DNA of 64,000 nucleotides from Mesotaenium endlicherianum (GCA_009602735.1 WELA01012344.1:38543-102542); one strand, 5' to 3'; shown: positions 36,605 to 48,830, counted from the stretch's first letter. Numbers and translations are program-made. Notes: a model not told the origin generated them from the letters alone.

Positions 36605-37869
36605 CCGGTGCATAAGCGACCAAGAAGAGGTAGCTCTGATGTAGATAGATTGGACTGTGATTCAGATGCTCTTTGTGTCCTTTTATTTTGTTTCAATTGG
36701 TAATGGGCGTGCTGGTTAGAGATTTTTAAATGTGCTATGGCAATACTGCCCGTAGGTACACAAGGCTGCATATACCCCTGCTTCTGTAGAAGTTGATAAT
36801 GAAATTCACTCTTGTGTCCCGTTAACTTGAAGGGCGTACTACGCGAAGAAGTAGAGTTCGGTAGCTGTTAAGCTTTGGGAGAGGGAGTAAGAGGCGTGAC
36901 CTTGCCATTTGCATGCGAGGCTGGCTCTTTGAAGAGCAGTGGTTCTTATGGAGAACAATTTGACATGCTCTGCATTTACAACATGAGATTTTGCAAATTG
37001 CTCATGGATTGCTCGTACCTCTTATTACTCGCTGGTCTATTGACTGTTCTCACTATATGACAAAGCCCTTGATGCCCGATATTGCAAATACCTTTTCTAA
37101 AAGGTTGAGCTAGGTGGTAAATGCTCGTCACGTTAATAGGAGTTGCAACATTTTACAAGGTCCGCAAAAATGTACCCCAGATTGTTTTACGGTGTTGATC
37201 ATATAGTAGCTAGCTCTCAAAAATTTGCCATACATTGTATTCATCCACTTCGAGCACATCATGCATCAAAATTGATGTCAAGTTGAGCTTCATTCACTTC
37301 ACATTCTTTGGTGTGAGCGCCCATCGGTCACACGTGCTCATAAACTGCTCCATGGCCCTCCTGGTCATCATGCAAGCGACTATTTTCAGAGGGAGAAGTT
37401 GGTACTTCAGCTCCCTACTCAGACTTGAAACCAAATTGTGTGGCTTGATCACCGTGATAAGTATTAAGTCCAATGAGGTGATGGTAGAACTCTCTGCAAA
37501 AGATGTGGCAAAACCATCCTTACTTCAACCGTACTAATCGGAATATATATATCAACAGACGCACGACATTTGTAGAAACGACTTTCCAATAGTGCTTGCT
37601 CTTGGCCTACAGGGATGCCTCACCTATATCAGCCTTGGTCCACATAAGCAACACCATTCATGAGGACCAAAATAGTAAACACATGCAATGACATAGCATG
37701 AACAATATCCCCAAGGAATCGGCTCAATTTTATATACTTCATGTTCACGGGTAAACATTCATTTTTTACAACATCAACTCTTGTGTTCGATCTGCTTTTT
37801 GTTCTTGGTGCTACATTGTGCCCAGTTAAAGGTGGATATTCATCCACACTAATAATAATTTGAAGTTGG
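36605..37869. other. FYVE gene 3' flank and AT-rich intergenic region
   Basis: AT-rich sequence after the FYVE stop. Open frames at 37235-37537 (+) and 37629-37847 (-) show no known motif or splice context. Nothing assignable. Confidence 0.5.
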
Positions 37870-37914
37870 TGTGAATCAGTGACATCATCATTATCTAAGT
37901 TCCACTCGCATAGG

Positions 37915-38130
37915 TTACGAAGTTAACACTTTCAGATCACTTTACAAGTACTCATAGCCTTAGCCAAGCATGTTTCTTCATCGCAAGAAAGCCAACGAGA
38001 CTCACTTACCAAGGGATAAAGAGGCACCCTCAGAAAGAAAATAAGTGGTAGTTGTTCAACAGGAGCCTGAATATCTCACGTACATGTTCTGCATCGAAGT
38101 TCAGATTCAATACATCACAAATCTTTTGGT
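37915..38130 (+). repeat. AT-rich repeat at the start of unit A
   Basis: Contains gtactcatagccttagccaagcatgtttc-like sequence (first 20 bases: gtactcatagccttagccaa), followed by a stretch ending near atcacaaatctt. Related copies lie at about 44590-44790, 44910-45090 and, shorter, 52205-52270. Confidence 0.7.
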
Positions 38131-38498
38131 CGATCGATCGACGGCTTGCGACCGAAGACTAGATAAGGGTCAACATCCATAAACTGGTCAAACACGCAAT
38201 GACGCGCAAGCAGAAGGGTCGATATATTCAGATCCAAGCGCCTGCACTTACAGCGACGCCCATTGTCGCAGGCGGTCAACCTCGGTGGTTGTTGGGAGCT
38301 GGTTGAAGAGCAGGCTCAGGCTGAGCGCTGCTTCAGTATACAAGCAAGCCTTCTGCTGCTTTGATCAAGCATTTCCGAGATATCACTGCAGTAGCAAGCT
38401 TCAAAAGCTCTTAAACATTCGCAAAAAAAGCTCACAGATTCGCCTTCTCGATTTTAATATCCTACAATCGAAAAGCAGGATTTGTTTGAAACCCTAAC

Positions 38499-40496
38499 AT
38501 GGCTTTCTTGGCGGTGAGGACATCCTCCGCAGTAATGCAGTGGGCCATAGCGCAAGGCCTGAAGCGCCTTCCTTCAAGCTGTGGCGACCTCTTCACGAGG
38601 TCGCGCTTACGGTACATTCCCCGCGAGGTAAGTACCACTCCTGCTCGATAGAGAGGGAGGCGGAAGGAGGTGGTAGGCTGCTGCATCAGCTGGGCAGAAC
38701 TGCAGATGGAGTTATTAGTTGTCTCTGTTTATCTTTAGCCGTCATGTCGAGCGGAGGGAAAGAGGTGGGGGGTTTCTGCCTCGGTTTCTTCATGTTCTTT
38801 TATAATGTGTATCTGCATTCTGGTTGTTGTTGAACAAATCACTAGTTTTGTACGTGTCTAACCGCAAACGAAGTCTTTTTTCTTCTTTCACTGGTGTCCT
38901 GCAGGATAGCGAGAAAGAAGTGTTCATTTCAGCCCAATATCCCAGGCCTTCCTTCCTTGCCATCCCCTTGCCAACGCTCCAGGCACGAGAGGTGAGGTCA
39001 CGTTAATTTATCCTCACACCCTCTTTGGCTTCCATTTATTTTTTCGTTCCCTGGTTTTGAGCAGCAAGGGTTTGCAGATTTTTGTATGTGAGAGCAGCAA
39101 GGGTTCCATCTTTTTCTCGGGTTTCAGAATCAGTTGGGGCTGACGTGGTTCCTGCATCTGGTGCATGGTGTGTGTCATCTGCAGGCCGCCCACAAAGCAT
39201 GCACGGACGCATGCCTGGGCCTGTCCGTGGCTCTGCACGACCACGTGAAGAAGCGTCAGCTGAAGAGGAACCTCGCTGCTGAGGTATGTTAGTCACAAGA
39301 TTCCATGATGAAGGATAGGGATTAGAGGCCAGGATGGGAAGCATCTAGAATTCTCTGGGTGAGGAGGGGGCAGATGTTATTCCTGCACATGGTTGAAGTT
39401 TCTAGTATGCCGTGCCTGTTCGTGCAGCAGTGCAGGCTGTGCAGCTCTGCCGGACAGCTAGTATCACACTTTCCAACGTATCTTGCTTCGGTGGAAGAGA
39501 AATTCCACCCTTCAAAGACTCAAATCAGTGGACCAGGTTGATTACGTCGCCGCCCATTGCAGTTGCGGCACATGTGAGGAGCGGGAACGCGCAACTAACG
39601 CCTCCAGGCTCCTTCTCAGGCTCTGGCATCCCACAAAGAGCTACTCCTGAGCCTCAGCTCGTTTGCCCCCTCTTGCGCAGGTCCGGGGAAGGCACTTCAC
39701 GGCGGCGCACCCCAGCCGCTGTTTCCCCCCGCCAGCCCGCTGCCACCTGTCGCCGTGTGGCAGGCGGAGGTCGCGGCCTTTCTGGGCACGCAGGAGGCCA
39801 GCAGGCGGGCCCTGAGGGAGGGGGCCGCCCGCCGGCAGCAGCGCGCCCGCCACGCCGCGCGCATCCAGAGGGCCGCCTACAGCGCGGCGTCTCCCTCCCG
39901 GGGGGCCCTGTTCGGCGCCCCCCCCGCCGCCGCCAGCTGGGCTGCCCTGCAGGTAGTTTCCTGCTCTCTCTGCCTCTCCCCTTCACGCTCTTGCAAACCT
40001 GGTTCGCGCGCGTGACCGCTGGTGCTTGTACTTGGTGTGGTGCGTCTTGCAGGATGCCGCGGCCGCGGTCGGTGGCATCAGCGGTGGCCGGCGCTGTGGC
40101 CGCCCCCCTCACGCCGTCTTCGAGAAAGCACGCCCCGGAAGCAACCCGTAAGGTACACCCTGCTTGTCCGGCAGCATGCTGCCGCTCTTTCTCTTCCTCC
40201 CTTCCCGTGACTCCCCCCACCTGGGATGCCTTAGGTATGCTCTGGCACGAATGGCGCCCATCCAGCCAAGGCTCAGAACCTCACGGGTGCGCCCTCTCTC
40301 CGTGCGTGTGTGGATGCAGCCCTCCTCCGGTGTCAGGCATAGCAGCCTGCCCTGCGTCACCTTCCCCCACGCTTGGCCCCTGCCGCCTGTCCCCAAGTAC
40401 AGCTGGCGCTTGCCCTGCGCCCCGCAGCCGCAGCCCGAGAAGAAGCCGGCTGCTGGTGAGAGATCAGCTGGCGGTTGCCGGCCGGCCAGCGTCTGA
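38499..40496 (+). pseudogene. unknown gene family, copy 1 (probably disrupted)
   Basis: No family recognised. Exons by comparison with copies 2 and 3: 38499-38627, 38905-38991, 39128-39283, 39428-39490, 39681-39952, 40053-40152, 40266-40496. N-terminus MAFLAVRTSSAVMQWAIAQG; exon 3 holds NQLGLTWFLHLVH and HDHVKKRQLKRNLAAE; exon 7 holds VRPLSVRVWMQP and ends CRPASV. Exon 5 is one base shorter than in copy 2 (a C run near 39710), which brings a stop about 25 codons later. Exon 6 is five bases shorter near 40066. The two changes sum to six, so the frame returns afterwards. This is either a decayed copy or two sequencing errors. Exons 1-4 are intact and similar to copy 2. The basic N-terminus could be an organelle-targeting peptide (inference). 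Confidence 0.6.
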
Positions 40497-40929
40497 GCAC
40501 GCCTTGCTGTCGGGAATTGCAGCGTGACAACAGGAGAAGATGTGTAGGTAGCCGCTAGCAACTATAGTAGGAGCTGTGTAGCAGCAGTACTGTAGGAAGT
40601 CCACCTCTTTAGATGTCACCAGAAGAAAGTGCATGTATGGCCGCCAGCCATGATTAGGTGCAATGTTTGCACGAGAAGGGGCTGCTCCTCCCTGGCCCCT
40701 TCGCCACAGCCTCCGCTCGGATGTCCACCCACCTGCTCCATCCAGAGCCAGGGTTTTTTTTGTTCCGACTGGCTGACGACGATGTGGGGGAAGTGGCCAG
40801 GGCGGTAGGTGTCTTAAGGTAGAGCTAACGCTAGAGCTAGAAGTGCTAGAGTTAGGTGTCTTTGGGTGCCAGAGTCAAGGCGCTTGACGCCCGCACACAC
40901 ACGCACACACTCACCGATGCTAGGGGTCT

Positions 40930-41240
40930 AGGTCAAGCTAGGTCAAAGCCGCTCGGCCTTAGAAAGGGTGGCGCCCCCCTGCCCGCCCTGTGAAGCGGCC
41001 TGAGTCATAGGTCAAAGAACAGTGGTCAACTGTCTTAGGTAGTCCATTCTTCATGGAAGTATAGCTAGCTAGGTCCTCCTCTTTTGGTAGATGTAGGAAG
41101 TTAGGTCCGAGCCACTGGGCCTTAGAATGCGCGGAGTTGCCCGCCCGCCGGGTCAAAGGGCGTAGGTCATACATAGGTCAAAGGTTTTACATAGTCAGTC
41201 GGTCACGGGAGCATAGTCAGCCAGGTCCTCCTCCCACACT
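40930..41240 (+). repeat. two diverged tandem repeats rich in AGGTCA (unit A)
   Basis: Two consecutive blocks of about 150 bp share the order: gctaggtc, gggccttagaa or cggccttagaa, cgcccgcc, ggtcaaag, catagtc or tatagct, aggtcctcctc. The hexamer AGGTCA recurs many times. The same pair lies in unit B at about 47970-48265, and a single inverted block lies in unit C at about 62375-62530. Confidence 0.7.
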
Positions 41241-41639
41241 AGGTTAGCGATTCTTTTGTTATTTTGGCGCCTCTTACAACGCCCGCATTTGACGTGTGTC
41301 AAAAATATTCGCTTTTGAGTAGCTCTTGTGTCGACTTTTTGGTTGACCCATCGCGCTGTCTGCTTACAATTGGGGCGTGCTTCTTCTGTAGCCAGGTGGG
41401 GGGGGGACTGCCGGGGGCTGGAGCACATGTTCGGCGCTGCTCCTCCTCCTCTCTTGTGCTCTCTACCTTGGGGAGGCAAGAGCAGCATGAGCGGCGCCCC
41501 GGGCGGGCGGCGGGGGTAAGGGCGTTGTCACGGCCAGGGTCCAGCCAGCAAAACCATTGGCAGTGCTGTTGTGTGAGTGGAAGAGGGGGGGGGGAGGGAG
41601 AGAGCACTGGTGGGTGCGTCAGGGGGCGGCTGGCGGTTG

Positions 41640-41790
41640 GTCAATGCAGCAGGCGCCAGGTGGCGATGTTGCGGACATGCCCACAGGCACTTGTGGCGAA
41701 GAGGCTGTGCGCACTGGCAGCCCGTGGCTCGTTGCCAGCTGTCCCCGCGAGCAAAGGAGGACGAGGTCAGTCAAACGCTTCTTTCCCCCA
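41640..41790 (+). repeat. CCAGCTGTC-core repeat, copy 1
   Basis: About 130-150 bp. It opens with gccaggtggcgatgttgc, passes gtggcgaagaggctgtgcgc, has the core tcgttgccagctgtcc, and ends gaggacgaggtcagtcaa. No stable frame is shared among copies, which suggests a non-coding repeat. Confidence 0.65.
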
Positions 41791-42699
41791 TGTTCCACTG
41801 AACCCCAGTCATGCCCAACTTCTCTCCTCCTCGTCCCCTCCCACCATGTTAAAGCTAAAGAGTGTATCCATGGTCAATGCACACCCAGGGGCAGAGAAAG
41901 GGAGAGACGCAGAGGGGGAGCCGCGGGGACCCTCCGTGGGTTGGCCACACACCGTGCAGTGTGGGGCCTCTTATTCTGGGGGGGCGGGGGGGCGGGGGGG
42001 CAGTCAGTGGGTCGTGGGGAGGGGGGCGTGGAATGTTCCGTTGCGGCAGGCTTGGTTGCTTAGCTGGGGGGGGGCACCGATGAATCGTTCAGCATTCCCG
42101 AAGGGAGCAAGCAAGGAAGTGGCCTGGGAGCTGTCTGACTGACGGCGTGACATCGGGGGAGTGGCCGGGGAGTTAGATCCGCAGGGAAGAGATGGAACTA
42201 GAGCTAGAGGAGCTAGTGTTATGAGGGGCAGCCACCTGGCAGCGTGTCAGAGATCCTGGCGTTGCAGTCCCGCCCTTGTGCGCCGCCACCTTTCCTCCTA
42301 CGCCAGGCGGCAAGCGGCGCCCCAGGGGGAGCGGTGCTGCTACTGCAGCAGCGGAGGCAGGAGGCGGGGCCGGGGCTGGGCTTTTTTAGGTGCGACACAG
42401 GGGCGCCATCTGCCCACCTGGGGGTGGAGTGCGGGCCAGCCAACTAGTCTGACAATATATGGAGAACTCGCGTCCTGCACCCACCGCCCTCCAGCCTGCC
42501 CGCTCCCCCAGCCCTGCCCCTGTGCCTGTGTCCATGCGCGTGCACTTGCGCGCGCCCCTGCGCGTGCACGGGTGCGGGTGCGGGTGCGGGTGCGGGTACG
42601 CGTGCGCGTGCGCATGCGCGTGGGGGAGCAGCAGCGGAAGCAGCGAGCTGCCCCTGGGGTGGCCGAGAGGGTTGGCACCCGGGGGGGCGGGCAAGAGGT

Positions 42700-42835
42700 C
42701 TGGCGGACAGGTGGCGCCGCTGCAACCGTGCCTACGGCTGTGCGGCGAGCGTGTGTGTTGCGGAGGCTGTGCGCGCCCGCAGCCCGTTGCTGCTTGCCAG
42801 CTGTCTCCAGCATGCAGAGGTCAGAGCAGTTACAC
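42700..42835 (+). repeat. CCAGCTGTC-core repeat, copy 2
   Basis: Diverged copy with gtggcgccgctgcaacc, gtgttgcggaggctgtgcgc and tgcttgccagctgtctcc, ending in gaggtcagagcag. Confidence 0.6.
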
Positions 42836-43149
42836 CTCCCCCCTCGTCCCATCAAACTCCATTGATGCCCCATCCTCGTGCTTGGCGGTAAAGAGTGGGC
42901 AGGAAGAGCACAATTAAGGGGCGGCGAGAGGCAGGGGGCAGGGCCACGGGTGGGCACGAGGGGCGGGCAGAATGGGCGGCCTGAATGGGCGGCAGACGGC
43001 AGCCACGTTGCAGCATGTGGGAACGCCCGGGGGTGTGGCGGACTCACGGCCAGAGCCCAGCCGGCTGGGGCCGCGGCGGTGCTGCCTTGTGCCGGGGAAG
43101 GACTGCACCAGTGGGCTGCAGCAGAGTGTATCCTCCCCTCCCACCATGT

Positions 43150-43250
43150 TATAGCTAAAGAGTGTTGCCGAGGCTGTGCACGCTCGCAGCCCGTGGCTCA
43201 TTGCCAGCTGTCTAACAAGCGGAGGAGGACGAGGTCAGCAAAACACACCT
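43150..43250 (+). repeat. CCAGCTGTC-core repeat, copy 3
   Basis: Carries gttgccgaggctgtgcacg, ggctcattgccagctgtct and gaggaggacgaggtcagc. Confidence 0.6.
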
Positions 43251-43974
43251 CCTGTTCATGTCGACTTCTCTCCGCCTCCCCCTCCACCCCACCGTGCTGG
43301 ATGGATACTGCACACATGCACATGCAGGGGAAGAGAGAGGGAAATGGCGGCAGGGGCACTGAGGGGGGTCTGGCCCCACTGCACGCAGCCAAAGGTCTCT
43401 TTCTTGCGGGGGGGGCAGCCGGTGTGACTGTGTGTATCTGCTGCCCGACCCTCAACATCCAGGTGTTGGATAAGTAGGAGGGGGGAGGGATGCGGCTCTG
43501 CTTGCGGCGGGCTTGGTTTCTTGCTTCCTCGGAAAAGAGCACCACGTGCCAAGTAGCCCTGGATGGAGGGGGCAAGCGGGGGAATGTGCACGCCAGCACC
43601 TGCGGCAAGGGAAGGCTGCTGCTCTGCAGCCTGCCTGCTCTGCGAGAGTGGCCTACCTGCTGGGAGCTAGAGCTTGCACATTCTCCCTATATGCTTGTCG
43701 GACATCTGCCACTTGGCGTGTGCGGCGTCTTGGAGGAGTTGAGGTTGTTGCTGCTCGTGATTACACTGTGCTTCTTCTGCGGCGTGAAGGGGGGATGACG
43801 TCAAGGGCTGGGTCGCGGGGTCGGGTCAGATATGCCACCTGGCAGGGTGTGGGAGACCCTTGGGGTGAATGTGGTGGTTATATAGGCAGCGTCCAGCCAG
43901 CAGCGGTGGAGGCGAGCTGCCACGTGCGGGGGGCGAGTGGGCGGTTGTGCAGGGGGCCGAGCGGCGGTGTGACC

Positions 43975-44140
43975 GACGTGGCAAATGCCAGATGCCGCTG
44001 CCGCAGACGTGCTCACGGCAGCGCGGCGAGCGCTGGTGTTACAGAGGGTGTTTGCGTCTTGGAGCCCATGGCTCGTTGCCAGCTGTCCATGCTTGCATGC
44101 AGGGGAGGTCAAGGTCAAAACATGCACATGTCCGTCACGC
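43975..44140 (+). repeat. CCAGCTGTC-core repeat, copy 4
   Basis: Carries gtggcaaatgccagatgcc, tgttacagagggtgtttgc, ggctcgttgccagctgtcc and gggaggtcaaggtcaaaac. Confidence 0.6.
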
Positions 44141-44461
44141 GGAGAGGAGAGACAGAGGGACAGGTCCCTCATCTGCGTGGGCGGCCTGCCTGCTCTGCAG
44201 AGGCTGGAGCTTGGGCACTCCTCAGTGAGCGAGGAAAGATTCCATGAGGAGCGTGGGCTCTCACGAGGCTTTGCCTCTTGGGGAGAGGGCAGTGCCAGGC
44301 CCAGGATTTTTCTGAAAACTGATTCTGTTTCTAGACATAGATTGACAACAAGTGGTCGGCTCGATTGACCAATCTTATCTCATTTTTCCATATCATAACG
44401 TTCTTTTTTTCTCTATATCTTCTCTTTTGTTCATTTGTTCTTTGTGTGTGCTGTTTTGTGC

Positions 44462-45090
44462 ACAATTATGATGCCATTCACCATTTGTGTATCATCCACA
44501 TTTAATAAATATTCTAGATTGGATAGGACCACTGTCATCATCATTGTTATTCCGCGCGCTTAGGTCACGGAGTTTTCCCTTCCATACGAGTCTACGAGTA
44601 CTCATAGTCACAGCCAAGCATGTTTCCTTCATCGCGAGAAAACCTCCAAGACTCACTAACCCAAGGTTAAAGAAGCACCCTCAGATGAATGGAAGACAAT
44701 AAGTGGTATTTGTTTAACACGAGCCAAATTTATGTTGTTTCCTACATCAAAGTATACTATTCATATATCACAAATCTAGGGTGCAGTACGTGTATGCTGC
44801 TTATTGCGCAATTATGATGACATTCATAATTTGTTCATCATCCCCATGTGCCCACCGTCATCATCATTGTTCAAGTTTCACGCACATAGGTCAAGGAGTT
44901 ATTCCTTTTATACGAGTTTACGAGTACTGAAGCATAGCCAGGGCATGTTTTTTTCATCGCGAGAAAGCCAACAGACTCATTAACCCAAAAAGAAAGAAGT
45001 GGTATTTGTTCTACACGAGCCTAATTCATTATGTTTCCTACATCAAAGTTCAGTATCAATATATCACAAATCTGGGGTGAAGTACTTGGA
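44462..45090 (+). repeat. tandem pair of AT-rich repeats between units A and B
   Basis: Two blocks of roughly 300 bp (about 44462-44790 and 44806-45090). Each starts with caattatgatg, passes catcatcattgtt and a tacgagt phrase, then agccaagcatgttt or agccagggcatgttt, tcatcgcgagaaa, and ends near tatcacaaatct. The second leads into unit B as the single copy at 37915 leads into unit A. Confidence 0.7.
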
Positions 45091-45531
45091 CTATCTCTTA
45101 ACATGTGCATACATGCCATGGAGCAGCGGAGCAGGTTTTGGTCGAGTTCAATCCATCACGATCGACGGCTTGTGACCGAAGACTCGATAATGGTCAACGA
45201 CCATAAACTGGTCAAGTTCACCGTGACGCGCAAGTAGAGGGGTCGATATCTTCCGATCCGAGCGCCAGCAATAAACAACGACGCCAACTGTCGAAGACAG
45301 ACAACCTCGGTGGTTGAGAGCTGGTTGAAGCCAGATTGAAGCAGGTTGAAGTGCAGGCTCAGGGCTGAGCGCTGCTCAGCTAGTACAAACAAGCCTTCTG
45401 GCCACTTCAGCGGGCATTCCCGCAGATTACCAGCAGCAAACTTTCAAGAACTCTCAACATTCCGCAAGAAAGACTCACCCTGTTGCATTCTGACTTTATC
45501 AAAAAGGCAGAGAAACATTTGAAACCCTAAC

Positions 45532-47536
45532 ATGGCTTCAATGGCATTGAGGAATTCCTCCTCCGTCATTCAGTGGGCCATTGTGCAAGGCCAAAAGCGC
45601 CTACCTTCAAGGTGTGGCGACCTCTTCACGAGGTCGCGCTTACGATACATTCCCCGCAAGGTAAGGACCACTCCTGCTCGATAGAGAGGGAGGCGGAAGG
45701 AGCTGTGGTAGGCTGCTGCGCATCAGCTGGGCAAAACTGCAGATGGAGCTATTAGTTGTCTCTGTTCATCTTTAGCCGTAATGTCGAGCGAAGGAAAGAT
45801 GGTGGGGGCGTTTTGCCGCGGTTTCTTCATGTTCTTTTATAATGTGTATCTGCATGCTGCTTGTTGTTGAACAAATCACTAGTTTTGTGTGTGTCTAATC
45901 TCGCTGTGGTGTCCTGCAGGATGGCGAGAAAGAAGTGTTCATTTCCGCCCAATATCCCAAGCCTACCTTCCCTGCCATCCCCTTGCCAACGCTCCACGCA
46001 CGAGAGGTGAGGTCACGTTATTTCATCCTCACACCCTCTTCGGCTTCCAATTTTTTTTCGTTCCCTGGTTTTGAGCAGAAGGGTTTGCAGATTTTTTGTA
46101 TGTGAGAGCAGCAAGGGTTCCATCTTTTTCTCGGGTTTCAGAATCAGTCGGGGCTGACGTGGTTCCTGCATCTGGTGCATGGTGTGTGTTATTTGCAGGT
46201 CGCCCGCAAAGCATGCACGGACGCATGCCTGGGCCTATCCATGGCTCTGCACGACCACGTGAAGAAGCGTCAGCTGAAGAGGAACCTCGCTGCTGAGGTA
46301 TGTTATTCACAAGGGCCCATGATGAAGGATAGGGAATAGAGGCCAGGATGGGAAGCATCTAGAATTCTCTGGGTGATGAGGGGGCAGAAGTTATTCCTAC
46401 ACATGCTTGAAGTTTCTAGTGGAGCAGCAGCAGCAAGCAAGATGCCGTGCCTGTTCCTGCAGCAGTGCAGGCTGTGCAGCTCTGCTGGACAGCTAGTATC
46501 ACACTTTCCAAAGTTTCTTGCTTTAGTGGAAGACAGATTCCACCCATCAAAGACTCAAATCAGTTGACCAGATTAATTATGTTGCCGCCAATTGCAGTTG
46601 CGGCACATGTGAGGAGCGGGAACGCGTCCTTCTCAGGCTCTGGCATCCCACAAAGAGCTACTTCTGATTCTCAGCTCGTTTGCCCCCTCTTGCACAGGTC
46701 CGGGGAAGGCACTTCACGGCGGCGCACCCCCAGCCGCGGTTTCCCCCCGCCAGCCCGCTGCCACCTGTCGCCGTGCGGCAGGCGGAGATCGCGGCCTTGC
46801 TAGGCACGCAGGAGGCCAGCAGGCGGGCCCTGAGGGAGGGGGCCGCCCGGCGGCAGCAGCGCGCCCACCATGCCGCACGCATCCAGAGGGCCGCCTACAG
46901 CGCGGCGTCTCCCTCCCGGGGGGCCCTGTTCGGCGCCCCCCCCGCCGCCGCCAGCCGGGCTGTCCTGCAGGTAGCCCACACATACTCTCTCTGCCTCTCC
47001 CCTTCATGCTCTTGCAAACCTGGTTCGCGCGCGTGACCGCTGGTGCACCTGTGCCTGACCTTGTACTTGGTGTGGTGCGTCTTGCAGGATGCCGCGGCCG
47101 CCGCGAGGTCAGTGGCATCAGCGGTGGCTGGCGCTGTGGCCGCCCCCCTCACGCCGCCCTCGAGGAAGTGCGCCCCGGGTGAAATCCGTAAGGTACACCC
47201 TGCTTGTCCGGCAGCAGCATGCTCCCTCCCTTCCCCCCTCTCTCTCTGCGAATATCACCACCTGGGGATGCCTAAGGTGTGCTATGGGCACGACTGGCGC
47301 CCATCCAGCCAAGGCTCAGAACCTCATGGGTGCGCCCTCTCTCCGTGCGTGTGTGGATGCAGCCCCCCTTCGGTGTCAGGCACAGCAGCCTGCCCTGCGT
47401 CACCTTCCCCCCCGCTCGGCCCCTGCCACCTGTCCCCAAGTACAGCTGGCGCTTGCCCTGCGCCCCGCGGCTGCAGCCCGAGAAGAAGCCGGTTGGTGGG
47501 AGAACAGCTGGCGGTTGCCGGCCGGCCGGCGTCTGA
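45532..47536 (+). CDS. unknown gene family, copy 2 (best preserved)
   Basis: No family recognised. Exons 45532-45660, 45920-46006, 46142-46297, 46463-46525, 46698-46970, 47088-47192 and 47309-47536 total 1041 nt, 346 residues with stop TGA, all joining in phase. An alternative last intron (donor at 47187, acceptor at 47276) also stays in phase and gives 355 residues. Start MASMALRNSSSVIQWAIVQG; exon 1 ends LFTRSRLRYIPRK. Exon 3 is helical and basic with paired Cys (KACTDACLGL). Exon 5 is Arg/Ala-rich and likely helical (RREGAARRQQRA-like). Exon 7 has VRPLSVRVWMQPPFGVRHSS. Against copy 3, exon 7 differences fall mostly at third codon positions of this frame (ATC/ATT, TCC/TCT, TTC/TTT, GGT/GGC, CAC/CAT), which supports the frame and past purifying selection. 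No membrane segment is clear. Function unknown. Confidence 0.65.
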
Positions 47537-47966
47537 GCACGCCTTGCTGTCGGGCATTGCAGCGTGACAATAGGAGAAGATGTGTAGGTAGCCGCTAGCA
47601 ACTATAGTAGGAGCTGTGTAGCAGCAGTACTGTAGGAAGTTTACCTCTTTAGATGTCACAAGAAGAAAGTGCATGTATGGCTGCCAGCCATGATTAGGCG
47701 CGATGTTTGCACGAGAAAGGGGCTGCTCCTCCCTGGCCCCTTCGCCACAGCCTCCGCTCGGATGTCCACCCACCTGCTCCATCCAGAGCCAGGGTTTTTT
47801 TGTTCCGACTGGCTGACGACAATATGGGGGGAGTGGCTAGGGAAGTAGGTGTCTTAGGGTAGAGCTAATGCTAGAGCTAGAAGTGCTAGAGGTAGGTGTC
47901 TTTGGGTGCCAGGTTAATGCGCCTGACACGCGGGCACACACGCACACACACACATGCTAGGGGTCT

Positions 47967-48265
47967 AGGTCAAGCTAGGTCAAAGCCGCTCGGCCTTAGA
48001 AAGGGCGGCAGTGCTCGCCCACCCTGTGAAGCGGCCTAGATCATAGGTCAGAGAACAGTAGCCAACTGTCTTCCATTCTTCATGGAAGTATAGCTAGCTA
48101 GGTCCTCCTCCTCCAGTATCATTAGCAGGCTAGGTCAAAGCCTCTGGGCCTTAGAATGTGCGGAGTTTCCCGCCCGCCCGGTCAAAGGGCGTAGGCCATA
48201 GGTCAAAGGTCTTACATTTTCATACATATGTCAGAGGTCTTAGCTTTGCCACCCAGGTCCTCCTC
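47967..48265 (+). repeat. two diverged AGGTCA-rich tandem repeats (unit B)
   Basis: Counterpart of the pair at 40930-41240, in the same order and orientation. Confidence 0.65.
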
Positions 48266-48699
48266 CTACACTAGGTTAGTGATTCTTTGTTATTTGGCGC
48301 CTCTTACAACGCCCACATTTGACGTGTGTAATGATTCGCTTCTGAGTAGCACTTGTGTGACTTTTTGGTTGACTTTTCGTAATGCCTTACAATCGGGGCG
48401 TGCTTCTTCTGTAACCAGGTGGGGGGAGAATGCCCGGGGCTGTGCACATATACTGCCTGCACTGCTCCTCCTTCTCTTCTCGTGCTATCCACTAGAGGGG
48501 GAGGCACGAGCGGCACGAGGGGCGCCCGCGGCGGGTGGCGGGGGTGGGGGCTTGGTGTCACGGCCAGGGTTCAGCCAGCAAAACCATTGACAGTGCTGTT
48601 GTGCATGTGTGTGTGTGGGGGGGGGGGTGATGTGGGGCAGGGAGGGGGGGAGCACTGGTATGTGCGCAGGGGGGGCAGCCGGGGCTGTAATTGATGCGG

Positions 48700-48830
48700 C
48701 AGGCGCCAGGTGGCGATGTTGCGGACATGCTCACAGGCACTTGTGGCGAAGAGGCTGTGTGCACTCGCAGCTCGTGCCTCGTTGCCAGCTGTCCCTGCAA
48801 GCGAAGGAGGACAAGGTCAGTCAAACGCAT
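48700..48830 (+). repeat. CCAGCTGTC-core repeat, copy 5
   Basis: Unit B counterpart of copy 1: gccaggtggcgatgttgc, gtggcgaagaggctgtg, tcgttgccagctgtccc, ending gaggacaaggtcagtcaaa. Confidence 0.65.

Larger units (their letters stand above)
37870..44360 (+). repeat. segmental duplication unit A
   Basis: About 6.5 kb that matches unit B (roughly 44.46-51.75 kb) in the same order. Shared blocks: an AT-rich start with the phrase catagccaagcatgttt; the unknown seven-exon gene; a gccagccatgattagg block; AGGTCA-rich tandem repeats; G-rich blocks; and the CCAGCTGTC repeat family. Borders are approximate and read by eye. The copies differ by many substitutions and small indels, so the duplication is not very recent. 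Confidence 0.75.

Noticed and set aside
37235-37847. Possible retroelement remnant in the AT-rich DNA before unit A
   Set aside because: No reverse transcriptase, integrase or protease motif and no flanking long repeats could be seen.
39412-40527. A 371-codon open frame running through gene copy 1
   Set aside because: It reads straight through the conserved introns, is not kept in copies 2 or 3, and is explained by high GC depleting stop codons.
42540-42620. GC-rich (GGGTGC)n stretch considered as a telomere-like or minisatellite array
   Set aside because: It is only a few units long, unlike plant-type TTTAGGG repeats, and part of the ordinary low-complexity content of unit A.
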